The notes under the pieces were generated by a model that ran no database searches, was not told the DNA's origin, and was given only the letters and a program-made list of their open reading frames with translations. Shown here in pieces: positions 34,726 through 44,800 of a stretch of 64,000 nt of DNA. Within the stretch, counting starts at the first letter, position 1. Every line of letters begins with the position of its first letter. A program made the translations under genes and the position numbers. Location: assembly GCA_024234815.1 (NCBI GenBank), contig JACKNO010000001.1, positions 868,001-932,000 of the forward strand. The letters are read 5' to 3'. This DNA comes from Pseudomonadales bacterium (lineage in GTDB: Bacteria; Pseudomonadota; Gammaproteobacteria; Pseudomonadales; Halieaceae).

Positions 34726-36771
34726 TCACGGCAAGGGGCGCAGCGGCACGAACCCCGATGCCTGCAATCGAGACCTGTGCGCGGTAGCCTGATCCGCCCG
34801 TCCCAGCAAGTGCATGACGCGCACCAGTGCGCCGAGCCTGGCGAAGGGCAGTTCGTCGCCGGCGTGTTCCGACAGGAGTTGCAGCGCCTGCTCCCAACTG
34901 GCGCGCGCGAGGTCGGGGTCGCCTCGCACTGCCAGTATCTCTCCTTCAAGAATAAGGGTATGCGCCATTGCGAGCCTCGACTTTTCCTGGGCCGAGACTA
35001 GCCAGAACGGCTCTATCAGGCCCTTGGCCTGCCGCATCATCGCCAGTGCGTTTTCAGTATCGTCTTCGCGCAGGTGCAGCATGCCCCGGTGCTGCAAGCT
35101 CCTGGCGAGCCAGCGTGCGTTGTACTCATCCTCTGGCTCGATAGTATTGGCTTCTCTGAGGATGCTGACCGCGTCGTCCATTCTTTCGATTCTGTTGTCG
35201 GTCGCTAAAAGGGCATCCCAGTAGCTGGCGATGCCATGCGACCAGCGCCATGCGTTATTCGACGGGTCGAGGCTGGCCAATTCCCGGGCCAGCTCGAGCG
35301 CGCTGGCGTTGGTGTCTCTCGCGGCCTCATACTTGCCCAGTTGCGCCTGTACATCCAGTAACAGTAACAGCGCGTCCACCCGAACCGCCTTCCACTTGGC
35401 GGTGCCCGCATCCTCCTCGACATTTCTCTGGATGGCCCTGTCCTGCTCGATGAAATGGACTTCGGCCTGCAGCAGCTTGCCCTGATTGAGCGCCAGGCTG
35501 CCGAGCCACGACACCACGTTTGCGTACTCAAACCTGAGCTCGTGGTTTTCGGGAGTGTCTTCCAGCCAGCGGACATAGAGTTCCCTCTCCGCCTCCATCG
35601 AGCGCTGTGCGGAATCGTAGCGTCCCAGTCGCTCGTCCAGTACGGCCAGGTTGTGGTGGCCGTACGCTGCCTCCCGCTGCCAGGAGAAATTTGAGGGATC
35701 CATCGCTGCCAGGCGCACCGTGCTGTCCCTGTACATGATGAGCCAGGGCTCCGCGTCTTCCAGCCGACCCTGCTGGGTTGCCACGAACCCGATCCAGAAT
35801 TGCGCCTGGGCGAGGTCGTACAAACGCTGGCCGTTTGCGGGTGCGCGTTCGTAAAGTGCCGTGGTTCGGCCATGTGCCTCGCGGAATGCGCTCATGGCCG
35901 CATCGTGATCACCTTCGCTCAGTCGCACTTCGCCTATACCAGTCAGGGAACGCGCCTGTTCTTCCAGTGCCCGGTCCGAAAGGTCGCGCGGGTCGAGTGT
36001 GGCGAAATACTGCGCCGCTTTATCGTGTACCGAGCGCATCAGGTCCAGGCGTCCCACCGTTGTGAGGTTCTCGCGCAGATCACCCAGCATAAAGCCAAGA
36101 ATATCCTCGGCCTGCTCCTGCCGGCGCTCGGCATCCTTGCGGGCGATATATGCGGTAAGTGCGAGACTGCAGGCCAGCGCCATGCCGGCCAGGGACGCGA
36201 TGGTAATGATAGCCATGCTGCGTTGCCGTTTCTGGGCCTCGCGTTGGGCCAGACTGTCGTAGCCAACACCCAGCAAACCCGCCATGAGTTTCAGGAACGC
36301 GCGCTGCTTGCCATCCCCCTCCCTGCGCGCGTCCGCGGCCAGCGGCTCACGTTCAGGCGCGCCTGCCGCATCGGGCTCGAGCAGCGCGTTGGGAAAGCTG
36401 GCAACCCCCGGTTCCCGGCTGGAGGGGTCGCCATCGATGACGAAACTGAAAATGTTCTGGCTGCCGTGCTGCCGGCGAAACTCCCGCACTTCGGCGTTTA
36501 CCCAGCGCGACCCGGCGGATGCTGGCGAGCAGATAACCACCAGTGACCGGGATGCGGCCAGCGCCGCGGTTATCGTGCTGTTGAGGTCCCCGGCGCTGGG
36601 CAGCTCATCGCGATCGCGAAATACCTGCCCCAGTCTCGCCGGAATCGCCCCCCGCGAGCCTTCGCTGCCTATGAGGTATTTCGGTACGCGATATGACTCG
36701 AGTCGATGCATCAACCAGCGCGCGGATTTCTCATCGGCGTGGCTGTAGCTAATAAAGGCGGCATATCGCAT
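34726..36771 (-). CDS. TIR-domain protein with membrane helix and TPR repeats
   Basis: The protein (681 residues) starts with a TIR_2-type domain: RYAAFISYSHADE as the first strand, a VFRDRDELPSAGDL segment as the BB-loop region, SLVVICSPASAGSRW, and then VNAEVREF. The Trp...Glu spacing keeps the glutamate that serves as catalytic residue in NAD-cleaving TIR domains. A membrane helix follows near residues 190-212 (IITIASLAGMALACSLAL), then an extended TPR-like helical array to the end. The start at 36771 is preferred since the TIR strand begins there; a GTG at 36801 would add ten residues. TIR proteins can be NADases in defence or scaffolds in signalling; which applies here is open. Confidence 0.82.
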   Translation of the reverse strand: MRYAAFISYSHADEKSARWLMHRLESYRVPKYLIGSEGSRGAIPARLGQVFRDRDELPSAGDLNSTITAALAASRSLVVICSPASAGSRWVNAEVREFRRQHGSQNIFSFVIDGDPSSREPGVASFPNALLEPDAAGAPEREPLAADARREGDGKQRAFLKLMAGLLGVGYDSLAQREAQKRQRSMAIITIASLAGMALACSLALTAYIARKDAERRQEQAEDILGFMLGDLRENLTTVGRLDLMRSVHDKAAQYFATLDPRDLSDRALEEQARSLTGIGEVRLSEGDHDAAMSAFREAHGRTTALYERAPANGQRLYDLAQAQFWIGFVATQQGRLEDAEPWLIMYRDSTVRLAAMDPSNFSWQREAAYGHHNLAVLDERLGRYDSAQRSMEAERELYVRWLEDTPENHELRFEYANVVSWLGSLALNQGKLLQAEVHFIEQDRAIQRNVEEDAGTAKWKAVRVDALLLLLDVQAQLGKYEAARDTNASALELARELASLDPSNNAWRWSHGIASYWDALLATDNRIERMDDAVSILREANTIEPEDEYNARWLARSLQHRGMLHLREDDTENALAMMRQAKGLIEPFWLVSAQEKSRLAMAHTLILEGEILAVRGDPDLARASWEQALQLLSEHAGDELPFARLGALVRVMHLLGRADQATAHRSRLQASGFVPLRPLP

Positions 36772-37068
36772 CCCGGCATTCTGCCCGCGCAGCTGTGACA
36801 CTACAAACTCAAATTACCGATAAGGCGGCACAATCCTGATTGCACCGATAATCCAGGCTTCCATCGCAGAGACCTGAATGGCTATTTGATTGTGGAGCCA
36901 ACGCAGGTACACGAACGCTATAATGCGGGCTAAACTTGGGAGGCCTGCCTGCGAATACGGGTTCCCGGGAATCAGTCGTTCTGCGCCGGAGGCTTACGGA
37001 AGAACCCTCATCTATTGATCAACGGGGCCAGGTGTGCGTCCCGGAGCGAGTACTGTTCGAGGTGAACC
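36772..37068. other. 297-base divergent intergenic region
   Basis: This space separates the TIR gene from the peptidyl-dipeptidase gene. A TATAAT stands at 36919-36924, about 145 bases upstream of the plus-strand gene, but no acceptable -35 box is present at 16-18 bases. No gene, tRNA or repeat is seen. Confidence 0.4.
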
Positions 37069-38904
37069 ATGAAGAAGTATCTGCTGATATTTTTCCTTCC
37101 GCTTGTGGCCTGCGAACCGGGAGGCTCCAACACGGTTTCCGAGGCCAGCCAGCCGGCGCCCGATACTGCCGCGGCGGCGGTTGTCTCCGCGGATGACTTT
37201 ATTGCCCGCGCCAACGCCGAGCTCGCGGAAGATAATGCCGCCTACATGGCGACCGCGTGGGTTCGCGCAACCTATCTCAACGAGGATACGGCGCTCCTGG
37301 CCTCCCAGAGCGCGCAGAAGTACGCCGCCTGGCACAGCCGGACCGTTGACGAGTCGCTTCAATACGAAGGTACCGAAATGTCCGGGCCGACAGCCAGGGC
37401 GCTAAAGCTGCTGAAGCTCGGCACGTCGAAGCCGGCCCCCGCCGATGAGGCCGGGCGCAGGGAACTCGCGGAAATCACCACCTTGCTCGACGGTATGTAC
37501 GGCAAGGGCAAGTACTGCCCCGATGACGGCCGCGAATGCATGTCGGGCAGCCAGTTGGAAGAGTTGATATCGAGTTCGCGGGACTATGATGAAAACCTCG
37601 ACTACTGGCTTGGCTGGCGCGAGGTGGGCGCGCCGATGCGCCAGCCCTACCAGCGTTTTGTCGAGTTGGCCAATGAAGGCGCCGCAGAGCTCGGTTATGC
37701 CGACCTCGGGGAAATGTGGCGATCCAATTACGACATGACGCCGGAGGCATTCGAGGCAGAAGCAACGCGGCTCTGGAGCCAGGTGAAACCGCTCTATGAT
37801 GAATTGCACTGTTACGTCCGCGCGAAATTGGGCGACTACTACGGTGAAGACAAGGTGCCGCAGAATGGGCCGATACCAGCCCATCTGCTGGGTAATATGT
37901 GGGCGCAGTCCTGGGATCGAATCTACGATATTGTCGAGCCATATCCGGATGCTGTGGCCCTGGACGTAAGCAAAACCATCGTTGAGCGGAATATGTCGCC
38001 GCAGGATATGGTGCGATTTGCCGAGGGCTTCTATGTGTCGATGGGGCTTGAACCGCTGCCCGATACGTTCTGGGAGCGGTCGCAGTTCAGCAAGCCCCGG
38101 GACAGGGAAGTGCAATGCCATGCCAGCGCCTGGGGCATGGACGGCGGCAACGATCTGCGAATCAAGATGTGCATCAAGCAGACCTATGACGAGCTCAAGG
38201 TGATCTATCACGAGTTGGGGCACAATTATTACCAGCGCGCATATAAAGACCAGGCGCCGCTGTTTCGCGATGGTGCCCATGACGGTTTTCACGAGGCCAT
38301 CGGCGATACCATCGTTCTCGCGATGACGCCGCGCTACCTCAATGACGTCGGCCTGATTGATTCTGTCGAGCCAGGCGAGGAGTCAGTCATCAATGACCAG
38401 ATGATCCGCGCTCTGCGCGGTATCGCCATGCTTCCCTGGGCTCGGCTTGTGGATGAGTGGCGCTGGGGGGTGTTCTCCGGCGAAATTTCACCGGACAACT
38501 ATAACCGCGCGTGGTGGGACCTGCGGCAGCGGTACCAGGGTGTCGCCCCGGCGGTGGCTCGCAGCGAAGCCGATTTTGATCCGGGGGCCAAGTACCATAT
38601 TCCGGCCAATGTGCCATATTCGCGCTACTTCCTGGCGGCAATTCTGCAGTACCAGTTTCTGCAGGCGCTGTGCGACGAGGCGGGCTTCGACGGCCCGCTT
38701 CACGAATGTACTTTCTACGGCAGCAAGGCGGCTGGCGCCAGGCTGAACGCAATGCTTATGGCGGGCCAGAGCCAGCCCTGGCAGGATACGCTGGAGAAGC
38801 TCACGGGTACGCGGCAGATGGATGGCGCCGCTGTTATCGAATACTTCCAGCCGTTGATGGCGTGGCTGAAGGTGCAAAATGCAGGGCGCCAGTGCGGGTG
38901 GTAG
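37069..38904 (+). CDS. Peptidyl-dipeptidase A-like metallopeptidase (M2 family) lipoprotein
   Basis: The 611-residue protein resembles angiotensin-converting-enzyme-type peptidases, which cut dipeptides from the C-terminus of peptides. A lipoprotein signal (LPLVAC, Cys15) places it in the periplasm at a membrane. The zinc site is His381-Glu382-x-x-His385 (HELGHNYY) with Glu409 in HEAIGDT as third ligand, 23 residues on. SVEPG..., LPWARLVDEWRW and 'NVPYSRYFLAAILQYQFLQALC' like segments near the C-terminus are typical of the family. GAGG is 7 bases upstream of the ATG. It is a single gene converging on the TetR gene. Confidence 0.92.
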   Translation: MKKYLLIFFLPLVACEPGGSNTVSEASQPAPDTAAAAVVSADDFIARANAELAEDNAAYMATAWVRATYLNEDTALLASQSAQKYAAWHSRTVDESLQYEGTEMSGPTARALKLLKLGTSKPAPADEAGRRELAEITTLLDGMYGKGKYCPDDGRECMSGSQLEELISSSRDYDENLDYWLGWREVGAPMRQPYQRFVELANEGAAELGYADLGEMWRSNYDMTPEAFEAEATRLWSQVKPLYDELHCYVRAKLGDYYGEDKVPQNGPIPAHLLGNMWAQSWDRIYDIVEPYPDAVALDVSKTIVERNMSPQDMVRFAEGFYVSMGLEPLPDTFWERSQFSKPRDREVQCHASAWGMDGGNDLRIKMCIKQTYDELKVIYHELGHNYYQRAYKDQAPLFRDGAHDGFHEAIGDTIVLAMTPRYLNDVGLIDSVEPGEESVINDQMIRALRGIAMLPWARLVDEWRWGVFSGEISPDNYNRAWWDLRQRYQGVAPAVARSEADFDPGAKYHIPANVPYSRYFLAAILQYQFLQALCDEAGFDGPLHECTFYGSKAAGARLNAMLMAGQSQPWQDTLEKLTGTRQMDGAAVIEYFQPLMAWLKVQNAGRQCGW

Positions 38905-38925
38905 CTGGCCCCGATGTGTTGTCGG

Positions 38926-39591
38926 TCATTCCCTGGTATCCGATGACGGTCGCAGGGCTTTCAGTTGCATCACTAACTGGGCCCTGAATGAATCGGTCGC
39001 ATCGGCGGCGAGGGGGATGTAGAAGCCCCTGAGTGACAGTATTTCCAGGTCGGCCAGGGTAATGATTTGGTGGACCCAGTCGCGAAAAGCTATCAGGTAC
39101 TGCGCCATAATTTGCTCGACCAGGCTTTCCGATTCGATGTCTCCTTTAAGCAGTCCCTCCTCCAGGGCTCTGCGGCAGAGATCACCAGCGAGTGCGCGCA
39201 GCGGTACCCGTTTGAATCCATAGTTTTCGGGTTTGCCCGGTTCATTCTCCACACGTTCACTCGCCAGGCCCGTGGCGCGATAGAACTCCTCGTTCCGCGA
39301 GATCATCCGTATGAGGGTTTTGACCATGATTACCGGTAGTTCCGAGGCTGGAGCCGGGGGCTGCTTTTCCATCTCGGATTCGAAGTCTGCGAAGGCACCC
39401 ATCATCAGGGCCTTCAGTACTTCCTCCTTGTTGCCGATCAGGTTGTAAATGGTGGGCACGGTAACCCCGGACATATCCGCCAGATCGCGGAGCTTAAGCG
39501 CATCGAAGCCCTGGCGGGCTATTACCATCCGCGCCTCGGCGAGAATCCGCTCCCTGCGTTTTTGTTTGTTGATAGCCCTTGCGGTGGTCAT
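38926..39591 (-). CDS. TetR-family repressor
   Basis: The 221-residue protein has the N-terminal helix-turn-helix of TetR regulators (about residues 10-56, with FDALKLRDLADMSGVTVPTIYNLIGNK) and a helical ligand-binding C-terminal part. It is transcribed divergently from the two-adaptor RND operon, with a 103-base space that holds a perfect palindrome. It is therefore most likely the local repressor of that efflux operon, released by a pump substrate. The ligand is unknown. Confidence 0.92.
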   Translation of the reverse strand: MTTARAINKQKRRERILAEARMVIARQGFDALKLRDLADMSGVTVPTIYNLIGNKEEVLKALMMGAFADFESEMEKQPPAPASELPVIMVKTLIRMISRNEEFYRATGLASERVENEPGKPENYGFKRVPLRALAGDLCRRALEEGLLKGDIESESLVEQIMAQYLIAFRDWVHQIITLADLEILSLRGFYIPLAADATDSFRAQLVMQLKALRPSSDTRE

Positions 39592-39619
39592 CCTGGGTCC
39601 GGCCGTCTTGTCTATTAGA

Positions 39620-39652
39620 TTTTAACGATGTTAAAATAATAGCAGTGTTAAA
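39620..39652. promoter_or_regulatory. Putative TetR operator
   Basis: TTTTAACGATGTTAAAA (39620-39636) is a perfect 7-bp inverted repeat with a 3-base centre. A further GTTAAA half-site follows 17 bases after the first one (39647-39652). It sits in the middle of the divergent space between the TetR gene and the RND operon and overlaps a possible promoter (TTGTCT at 39608-39613, TAAAAT at 39632-39637). The symmetry and place fit a TetR operator that controls both directions. Confidence 0.6.
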
Positions 39653-39694
39653 GTTATCCGTGCAAATTGTGTTTTCCGATCGAGGTGTCCCCTG

Positions 39695-40756
39695 ATGAGT
39701 CTATGGCCACATGTGCGCCTGCCAGTGGCTATTGCCCTGCTGTGGGCATGTGGCGTGACCGCGGCCGACGATCCACGGGACCCCATTGCTGGCGGCGATA
39801 TTCCGGTAAAGGTCATGACCCTTACTGAGTACGGCGCGGCTGCGGCCCCGCGGTTCTCCGGCAGGGTGGAGGCGGGGGAAACAGCCGCACTCGCTTTCAG
39901 GGTGGCGGGACAGCTCGGAAAGCTGAATGTCAGCATGGGAGACCGGGTGCGGGAAGGTGATGTGCTGGCCGAGCTCGACGCCACCGACTATGAGTTAAAT
40001 GTTGAGGCCAAAGCCGCGGAGTTTGAGCTGGCCAGTCTCGGTGCTGACCGCGCCACTGCCCTGTTCAGGAAGAACCTGATCAGCGAGGATCAGTTTGATA
40101 CCGCGCAAACCCTCATGCTCACGAGCCAGGCGCAGCTTGAACAGGCCGAGGAGCAACTGTCGTTCTGCAAGCTGATCGCGCCCTTCAGTGGTGATATCGC
40201 CTTTACCTATGCCATGCCATCTGAGGTCCTGGCGGCGAACCAGCCGGTGCTGACCCTGCAGGACTCTACCCGCCTCGATGTACATTTCAACCTGCCGCCG
40301 CAGTACCAGCCCCTGATCAACGCGGCGGAAAAAGCGACGTTTACCGCGATGTTTGATCTGCTTCCCGGTGTGCAACTGCGGGCGGACTACAAGGAAGTCA
40401 GTTTGCAGCCTGACCCTGACACCAACAGCTATCCGATGACGCTGACATTATCCCGGCCCGAAAACTTTACCCCGCGCCCGGGTATGTCGGTGAAAGTCAG
40501 CATGAGCCATCCCAGCCTCTTTACCGGCTCCTGGATACTGCCCGAGGAAGCTTTGTTTGAGCGCGCTGGCCAGGCGGCCCATGTGTGGCGAATCGACCGG
40601 GACTCCATGACGATTCGTAAAACCAGGATAGTACTCGATGCTCGAGGTGCGGTAGTAAGCGGCCTGCAGCCTGGAGACCAGGTCGTCGCTGCCGGCGTGG
40701 GTCGGCTGCGCGAAGGCCAACAGGTGCGGGCCTGGGTGCGAGAGGGGGGCGTTTAG
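39695..40756 (+). CDS. RND efflux periplasmic adaptor (first of two)
   Basis: The 353-residue membrane fusion protein has a signal peptide (hydrophobic to about residue 23, likely cut after VTAA). A lipoyl-type half motif (FSGRVEAGETAALAFRVAGQL...VSMGDRVREGDVLAELD), a helical hairpin (about 95-150), the second half (LIAPFSGDIAF) and a beta-barrel region follow. It should connect the RND pump to an outer-membrane channel. The next gene starts directly after its stop codon without any gap. GAGG precedes the ATG at 39695. It is the first gene of the operon controlled by the TetR regulator. Confidence 0.92.
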   Translation: MSLWPHVRLPVAIALLWACGVTAADDPRDPIAGGDIPVKVMTLTEYGAAAAPRFSGRVEAGETAALAFRVAGQLGKLNVSMGDRVREGDVLAELDATDYELNVEAKAAEFELASLGADRATALFRKNLISEDQFDTAQTLMLTSQAQLEQAEEQLSFCKLIAPFSGDIAFTYAMPSEVLAANQPVLTLQDSTRLDVHFNLPPQYQPLINAAEKATFTAMFDLLPGVQLRADYKEVSLQPDPDTNSYPMTLTLSRPENFTPRPGMSVKVSMSHPSLFTGSWILPEEALFERAGQAAHVWRIDRDSMTIRKTRIVLDARGAVVSGLQPGDQVVAAGVGRLREGQQVRAWVREGGV

Positions 40757-41854
40757 ATGTTGTCCACGGTGCGGGCTCTGGCGGCTTCCGGAGGCGGCGG
40801 CATCCTCATCGCGACTGCTCTGGCGCTGATACTCCTTACCGGTTGTGAACAGGACAGGGTTACCGGGGAGCCCGTACTCACGGTCAATGTGTACGAAATC
40901 GGCCCGCCGGTAGTCAACAGCGAAGAAACCTTTCACGGTCGAGTGGTTCCCGCAGACCTTACAAGGGTAGCCTTCCGAGTGGCGGGGAAGATAACCCGCC
41001 TCGAGGTACAGCCGGGAGAGGAAGTGGTAAAGGGGCAGGTCATCGCTCAGATCGAGGACAGAATCCCCCGCCAGGTCCTGGCCGACGCCCAGGCGCAGTA
41101 CGACCTGAGCCGCAAACAGCTCGACCGGGCCCAGAACCTGCTGGATATCGGCGCCCTGACCCGGGCGCAGAGGGACGAATTGCAGGCCGTTTTCCGGCTG
41201 GCCCGGGCGAACCTCGAACTGGCAAAGCGGGCTTTGAGCTATACCGTTATCGAGGCCCCGTTTGACGGCCAGGTGATAGACGTCGAGAAAGAGGTGTTTG
41301 AATCCGTTGCCCCCGGTGAAACTGTCGCCATGGTGTACCGCACAGAACGTATCGATGTGTTGGTGAACATACCCGATGGCCTTCCCGGTCGAATTCACCA
41401 GCCTGCTGACAGCCGCGCTTACAGACCGATGGTGACCTTCCCCGGTGCGGAAAAAGTATACGCCATGAAGCACTTGAAAAACTCCGGCGCGCGCAACCCT
41501 GAAACCCAGACCTTCCAGATCTGGTTGACCATGCCGGCAGGGGATGCCGTTTTTGTGCCGGGTCTGCCGGTGACTATCACCGTGGATCTGGAAGAGGCTG
41601 GCTTCACTATGGACCCCGGGTTGGTAGTACCGCTGAGCGCCCTGGAACCGGCTGGGGAAAGTGGTGCCTTCCAGGTATGGCGCTACGAGGAAGGGGTTGT
41701 GAATCCTGTGGAAGTCACCATCGGGCGAATATCCCAGGCGGGGGCTTTGCTGAGCAGCGGGCTCCAGGTCGGGGATCTTATTGTCATCTCCAGGTTGTCA
41801 CTGCTGGTGCCGGGGCTGGCGGTAGATATAAAACGCGTGAACCAGGATTCCTGA
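40757..41854 (+). CDS. RND efflux periplasmic adaptor (second, lipoprotein)
   Basis: The 365-residue membrane fusion protein has a lipobox (LLTGC, Cys33), so it is anchored in the inner membrane by lipid, unlike the first adaptor. Half-lipoyl motifs (VAFRVAGKITRLEVQPGEEV and VIEAPFDGQVIDV), the hairpin and the beta-barrel are all present. Two different adaptors for one pump are known in a subset of RND systems, where they probably form a mixed hexamer. It starts right after the preceding stop and is 6 bases before the permease gene. Confidence 0.92.
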   Translation: MLSTVRALAASGGGGILIATALALILLTGCEQDRVTGEPVLTVNVYEIGPPVVNSEETFHGRVVPADLTRVAFRVAGKITRLEVQPGEEVVKGQVIAQIEDRIPRQVLADAQAQYDLSRKQLDRAQNLLDIGALTRAQRDELQAVFRLARANLELAKRALSYTVIEAPFDGQVIDVEKEVFESVAPGETVAMVYRTERIDVLVNIPDGLPGRIHQPADSRAYRPMVTFPGAEKVYAMKHLKNSGARNPETQTFQIWLTMPAGDAVFVPGLPVTITVDLEEAGFTMDPGLVVPLSALEPAGESGAFQVWRYEEGVVNPVEVTIGRISQAGALLSSGLQVGDLIVISRLSLLVPGLAVDIKRVNQDS

Positions 41855-41860
41855 ACCGCC

Positions 41861-44800
41861 ATGGATATAGCTGAATATTCGATCCGTAATCGCACTGTCA
41901 GCTGGATGGTGTTGCTGTTGCTGGTTGTCGGAGGCGCGTTTGCCTTCACAGACCTTGGCAGGCTTGAGGACCCGCCTTTTGTCGTCAAGGACGCCATGAT
42001 CATAACCGCGTATCCGGGGGCTACCGCACAGGAGGTTGAGCAGGAGTTGACCTACCCCCTGGAAAACGTGATCAGGCAGCTACCGGATGTTCATACCCTG
42101 CGCTCCTCTTCGATGCCTGGCCTTTCGCAGATCAAAGTCGAAATGAACAAGGAAATGGATATTCGCAAGATAGACCAGCTATGGGACAGGTTGCGCCGCA
42201 AGGTCGAGGATGTGCAGGGCCAACTGCCCCAGGGAGCAGGCCCGCCCCGCATCCATGATGATTATGGCGATGTCTATGGCATCACGCTGATGGTAATGGG
42301 CGACAACTACGACTACAGCGAACTGAAGCAGTATGTTGATGGCTTGCAACGCGAACTGGAACTGGTGGACGGTGTCGGCAAGGTCTCCCTGTTCGGAGAA
42401 CAACAGGAACAGGTTTTCGTCGAAGTCTCACTGGCGAAACTCGCGGCCCTCGATCTGGATTTCCATAGCGTGGTCGGATTTCTCAATCAGCAGAACAGCG
42501 TATTGGACGCCGGCAGGGCGACAATCAACGGCGAAGCGATCTACCTGCGCCTGGGCGGTCTCGAGGCGGAAATAGACCCGGTGATTCACGGTCGTGACAG
42601 CGGCCAGTTAGTACGTCTGTCGGACGTGGCCAGCATCAGTCGCGGCTACAGTGAAATACCAACCCACCTGATTCGCATGGATGGCAAACCGGCCATTGCG
42701 CTCGGAATCTCTTTTGCGGAGGGAGTCAACGTTGTCGAGGTGGGTGACCGGGTGGAAGCCAGGCTCGCCGGGCTCCAGTCATTCCGCCCGGCTGGCATCG
42801 TCCTGAAAGCGCTCTATAACCAACCTCGGGAAGTGAAGCACTCAGTGGATGGGTTCCTGCTCAACCTTCTCACCTCGGTCGCCATCGTGATCGCGGCGCT
42901 ACTGATTACCATGGGCTGGCGCAGTGGATTGATCGTGGGGCTTACACTGCTGCTTTCCGTACTGGGTACATTCATACTGATGAAAATCGGCGGCTTTCAG
43001 CTGCATCGCCTGTCCCTGGGTGCCCTGATCGTGGCGCTGGGTATGCTGGTTGATAATGCGATCGTTATTGTCGAGGGCGTACTGGTGGGCATGATTCGCG
43101 GAGTAGGCAAGCGCGAGGCCTGTTATGCGATCGTTAAGCAAACCAGGTGGCCGCTGCTGGCCTCCACCATGATCGCGATTCTCGCATTCACTCCCTTTGG
43201 CCTGTCCCAGTCCGATACCGGGCAGATAATGAAGTCGATGTTCTGGGTGCTCACTTACTCCCTGGCGCTTAGCTGGGTCATCGCAATTTCACTGACCCCA
43301 TTCCTGATCGATACTTTGCTGCCAGAGCTTGAACAGAAAAAGGGTGCCGTTTCCGATCCATACCAGGGAGCCATATTCACTGTTTACAGGGCCATCCTGG
43401 AAAGAGCGTTGCGCCATCGCAATATCGTTATTGTTTTGCTCGTCGTTCTGTTGGCGTTATCGGTATTCGGCATGAGCCTCGCGAAAAAGGCGTTCTTTCC
43501 GACCTCGAATACACCGATGTTCTATGTTGATATCTGGCTGCCGCAGGGCAGTGATATTCGCACCACCCAGGCGCAGGTGGAAGAGATCGAGGACTACCTG
43601 CTGGGGCTGCAAAACGTGGAGTTTGTCGCCTCCAGTATCGGGCGCGGTGCACCCCCATTCGTTATGACATACCTGCCTGAACAGAGCTACGAGAACTTCG
43701 CGCAGTTGCAGGTGCGTACGGTGAATCTCGAAGTGCTCAAGCCATTCATGCAGAAACTGGAGCACGAGCTTTTCACGCGCTTTCCAGGAGCCGTGCACCA
43801 ACTGCGTGAAATGGCGTTCGGCCCGCCCGCCAGCGGAAAAATCGAGGCGAGGTTCAGCGGCCCCGACCCCGCCATTCTGCGTCAGCTGGGAGAACAGGCG
43901 GAACAAGTGATTCGCGCCGACCCTGTTGCCCGCAGCGTGTTTGTCGACTGGCGGGAGCGAGGCAAGGAGCTGGTCCCCTTCGTGAACGAGTCCGAGGCCA
44001 GGCGGCTGGGCATCAGTAACGAAGAAATTTCCTTTGGTCTCAAGTCCGCCTTTGGCGGCATCCCGGTCGGCCTCTACCGTGACGGTACCCGCAAACTACC
44101 GATTGTGGTGCGCCTGCCGGAATCAGAGCGTGTGGATTACAAGAGTATCGATAGCCTGCGCCTGTGGAGCCCGCGTCTGCAGACCTATGTGCCCATCCAG
44201 CAGGTAGTCAGCAAAGTTGAGCTGCGCTGGAGCGACACCCTGATTCGGCGCAGGGATCGGCAGCGCACACTGACGGTGTTGGCCAGCAATGATCTGTTCA
44301 GTGGCCAGACAGCGGAGCAGTTGTTCATGCGCATAAGGCCGCAGGTGGAGGCCATACCCCTGCCGCCCGGCTACCAGTTGGAATGGGGAGGCGAGTATGA
44401 AAACCAGCAGCGTTCTCTGAAGGGAGCATTCGGTGGTTTGCCTATCGCCCTGCTGGTGATGTTCATGCTCACGGTACTACTGTTCAATTCGTTGCGCAGG
44501 TCCCTGGTCATCTGGTTAACAGTGCCTTTGTCGCTCATCGGCGTGGCTACCGGACTGCTCGTGACCGACATGCCATTGACCTTCCCGGCGGTGTTGGCCA
44601 TGCTGGCTCTTACAGGGATGATACTGAAGAATGGTATTGTGCTGATCGACCAGGTGGTTGTGGAACTCGATGCCGGCGCGGACCCGTTCTCGGCGGTGCG
44701 CGACAGCGCCGTCAGTCGCATGCGCCCGGTGGGCATGGCCGCGGCGACCACAGTATTGGGGATGTTGCCGTTGCTGACCGATCCGTTCTTTGCGTCGCAG

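Noticed and set aside
34726..36771. A Thoeris-type defence system
   Set aside because: The TIR gene is present, but no ThsA-like NADase with SIR2 or SLOG/macro domains lies nearby.
36919..36924. TATAAT upstream of the peptidyl-dipeptidase gene as a promoter
   Set aside because: No acceptable -35 hexamer at 16-18 bases; the nearest TTG-containing hexamers are 23-27 bases away.
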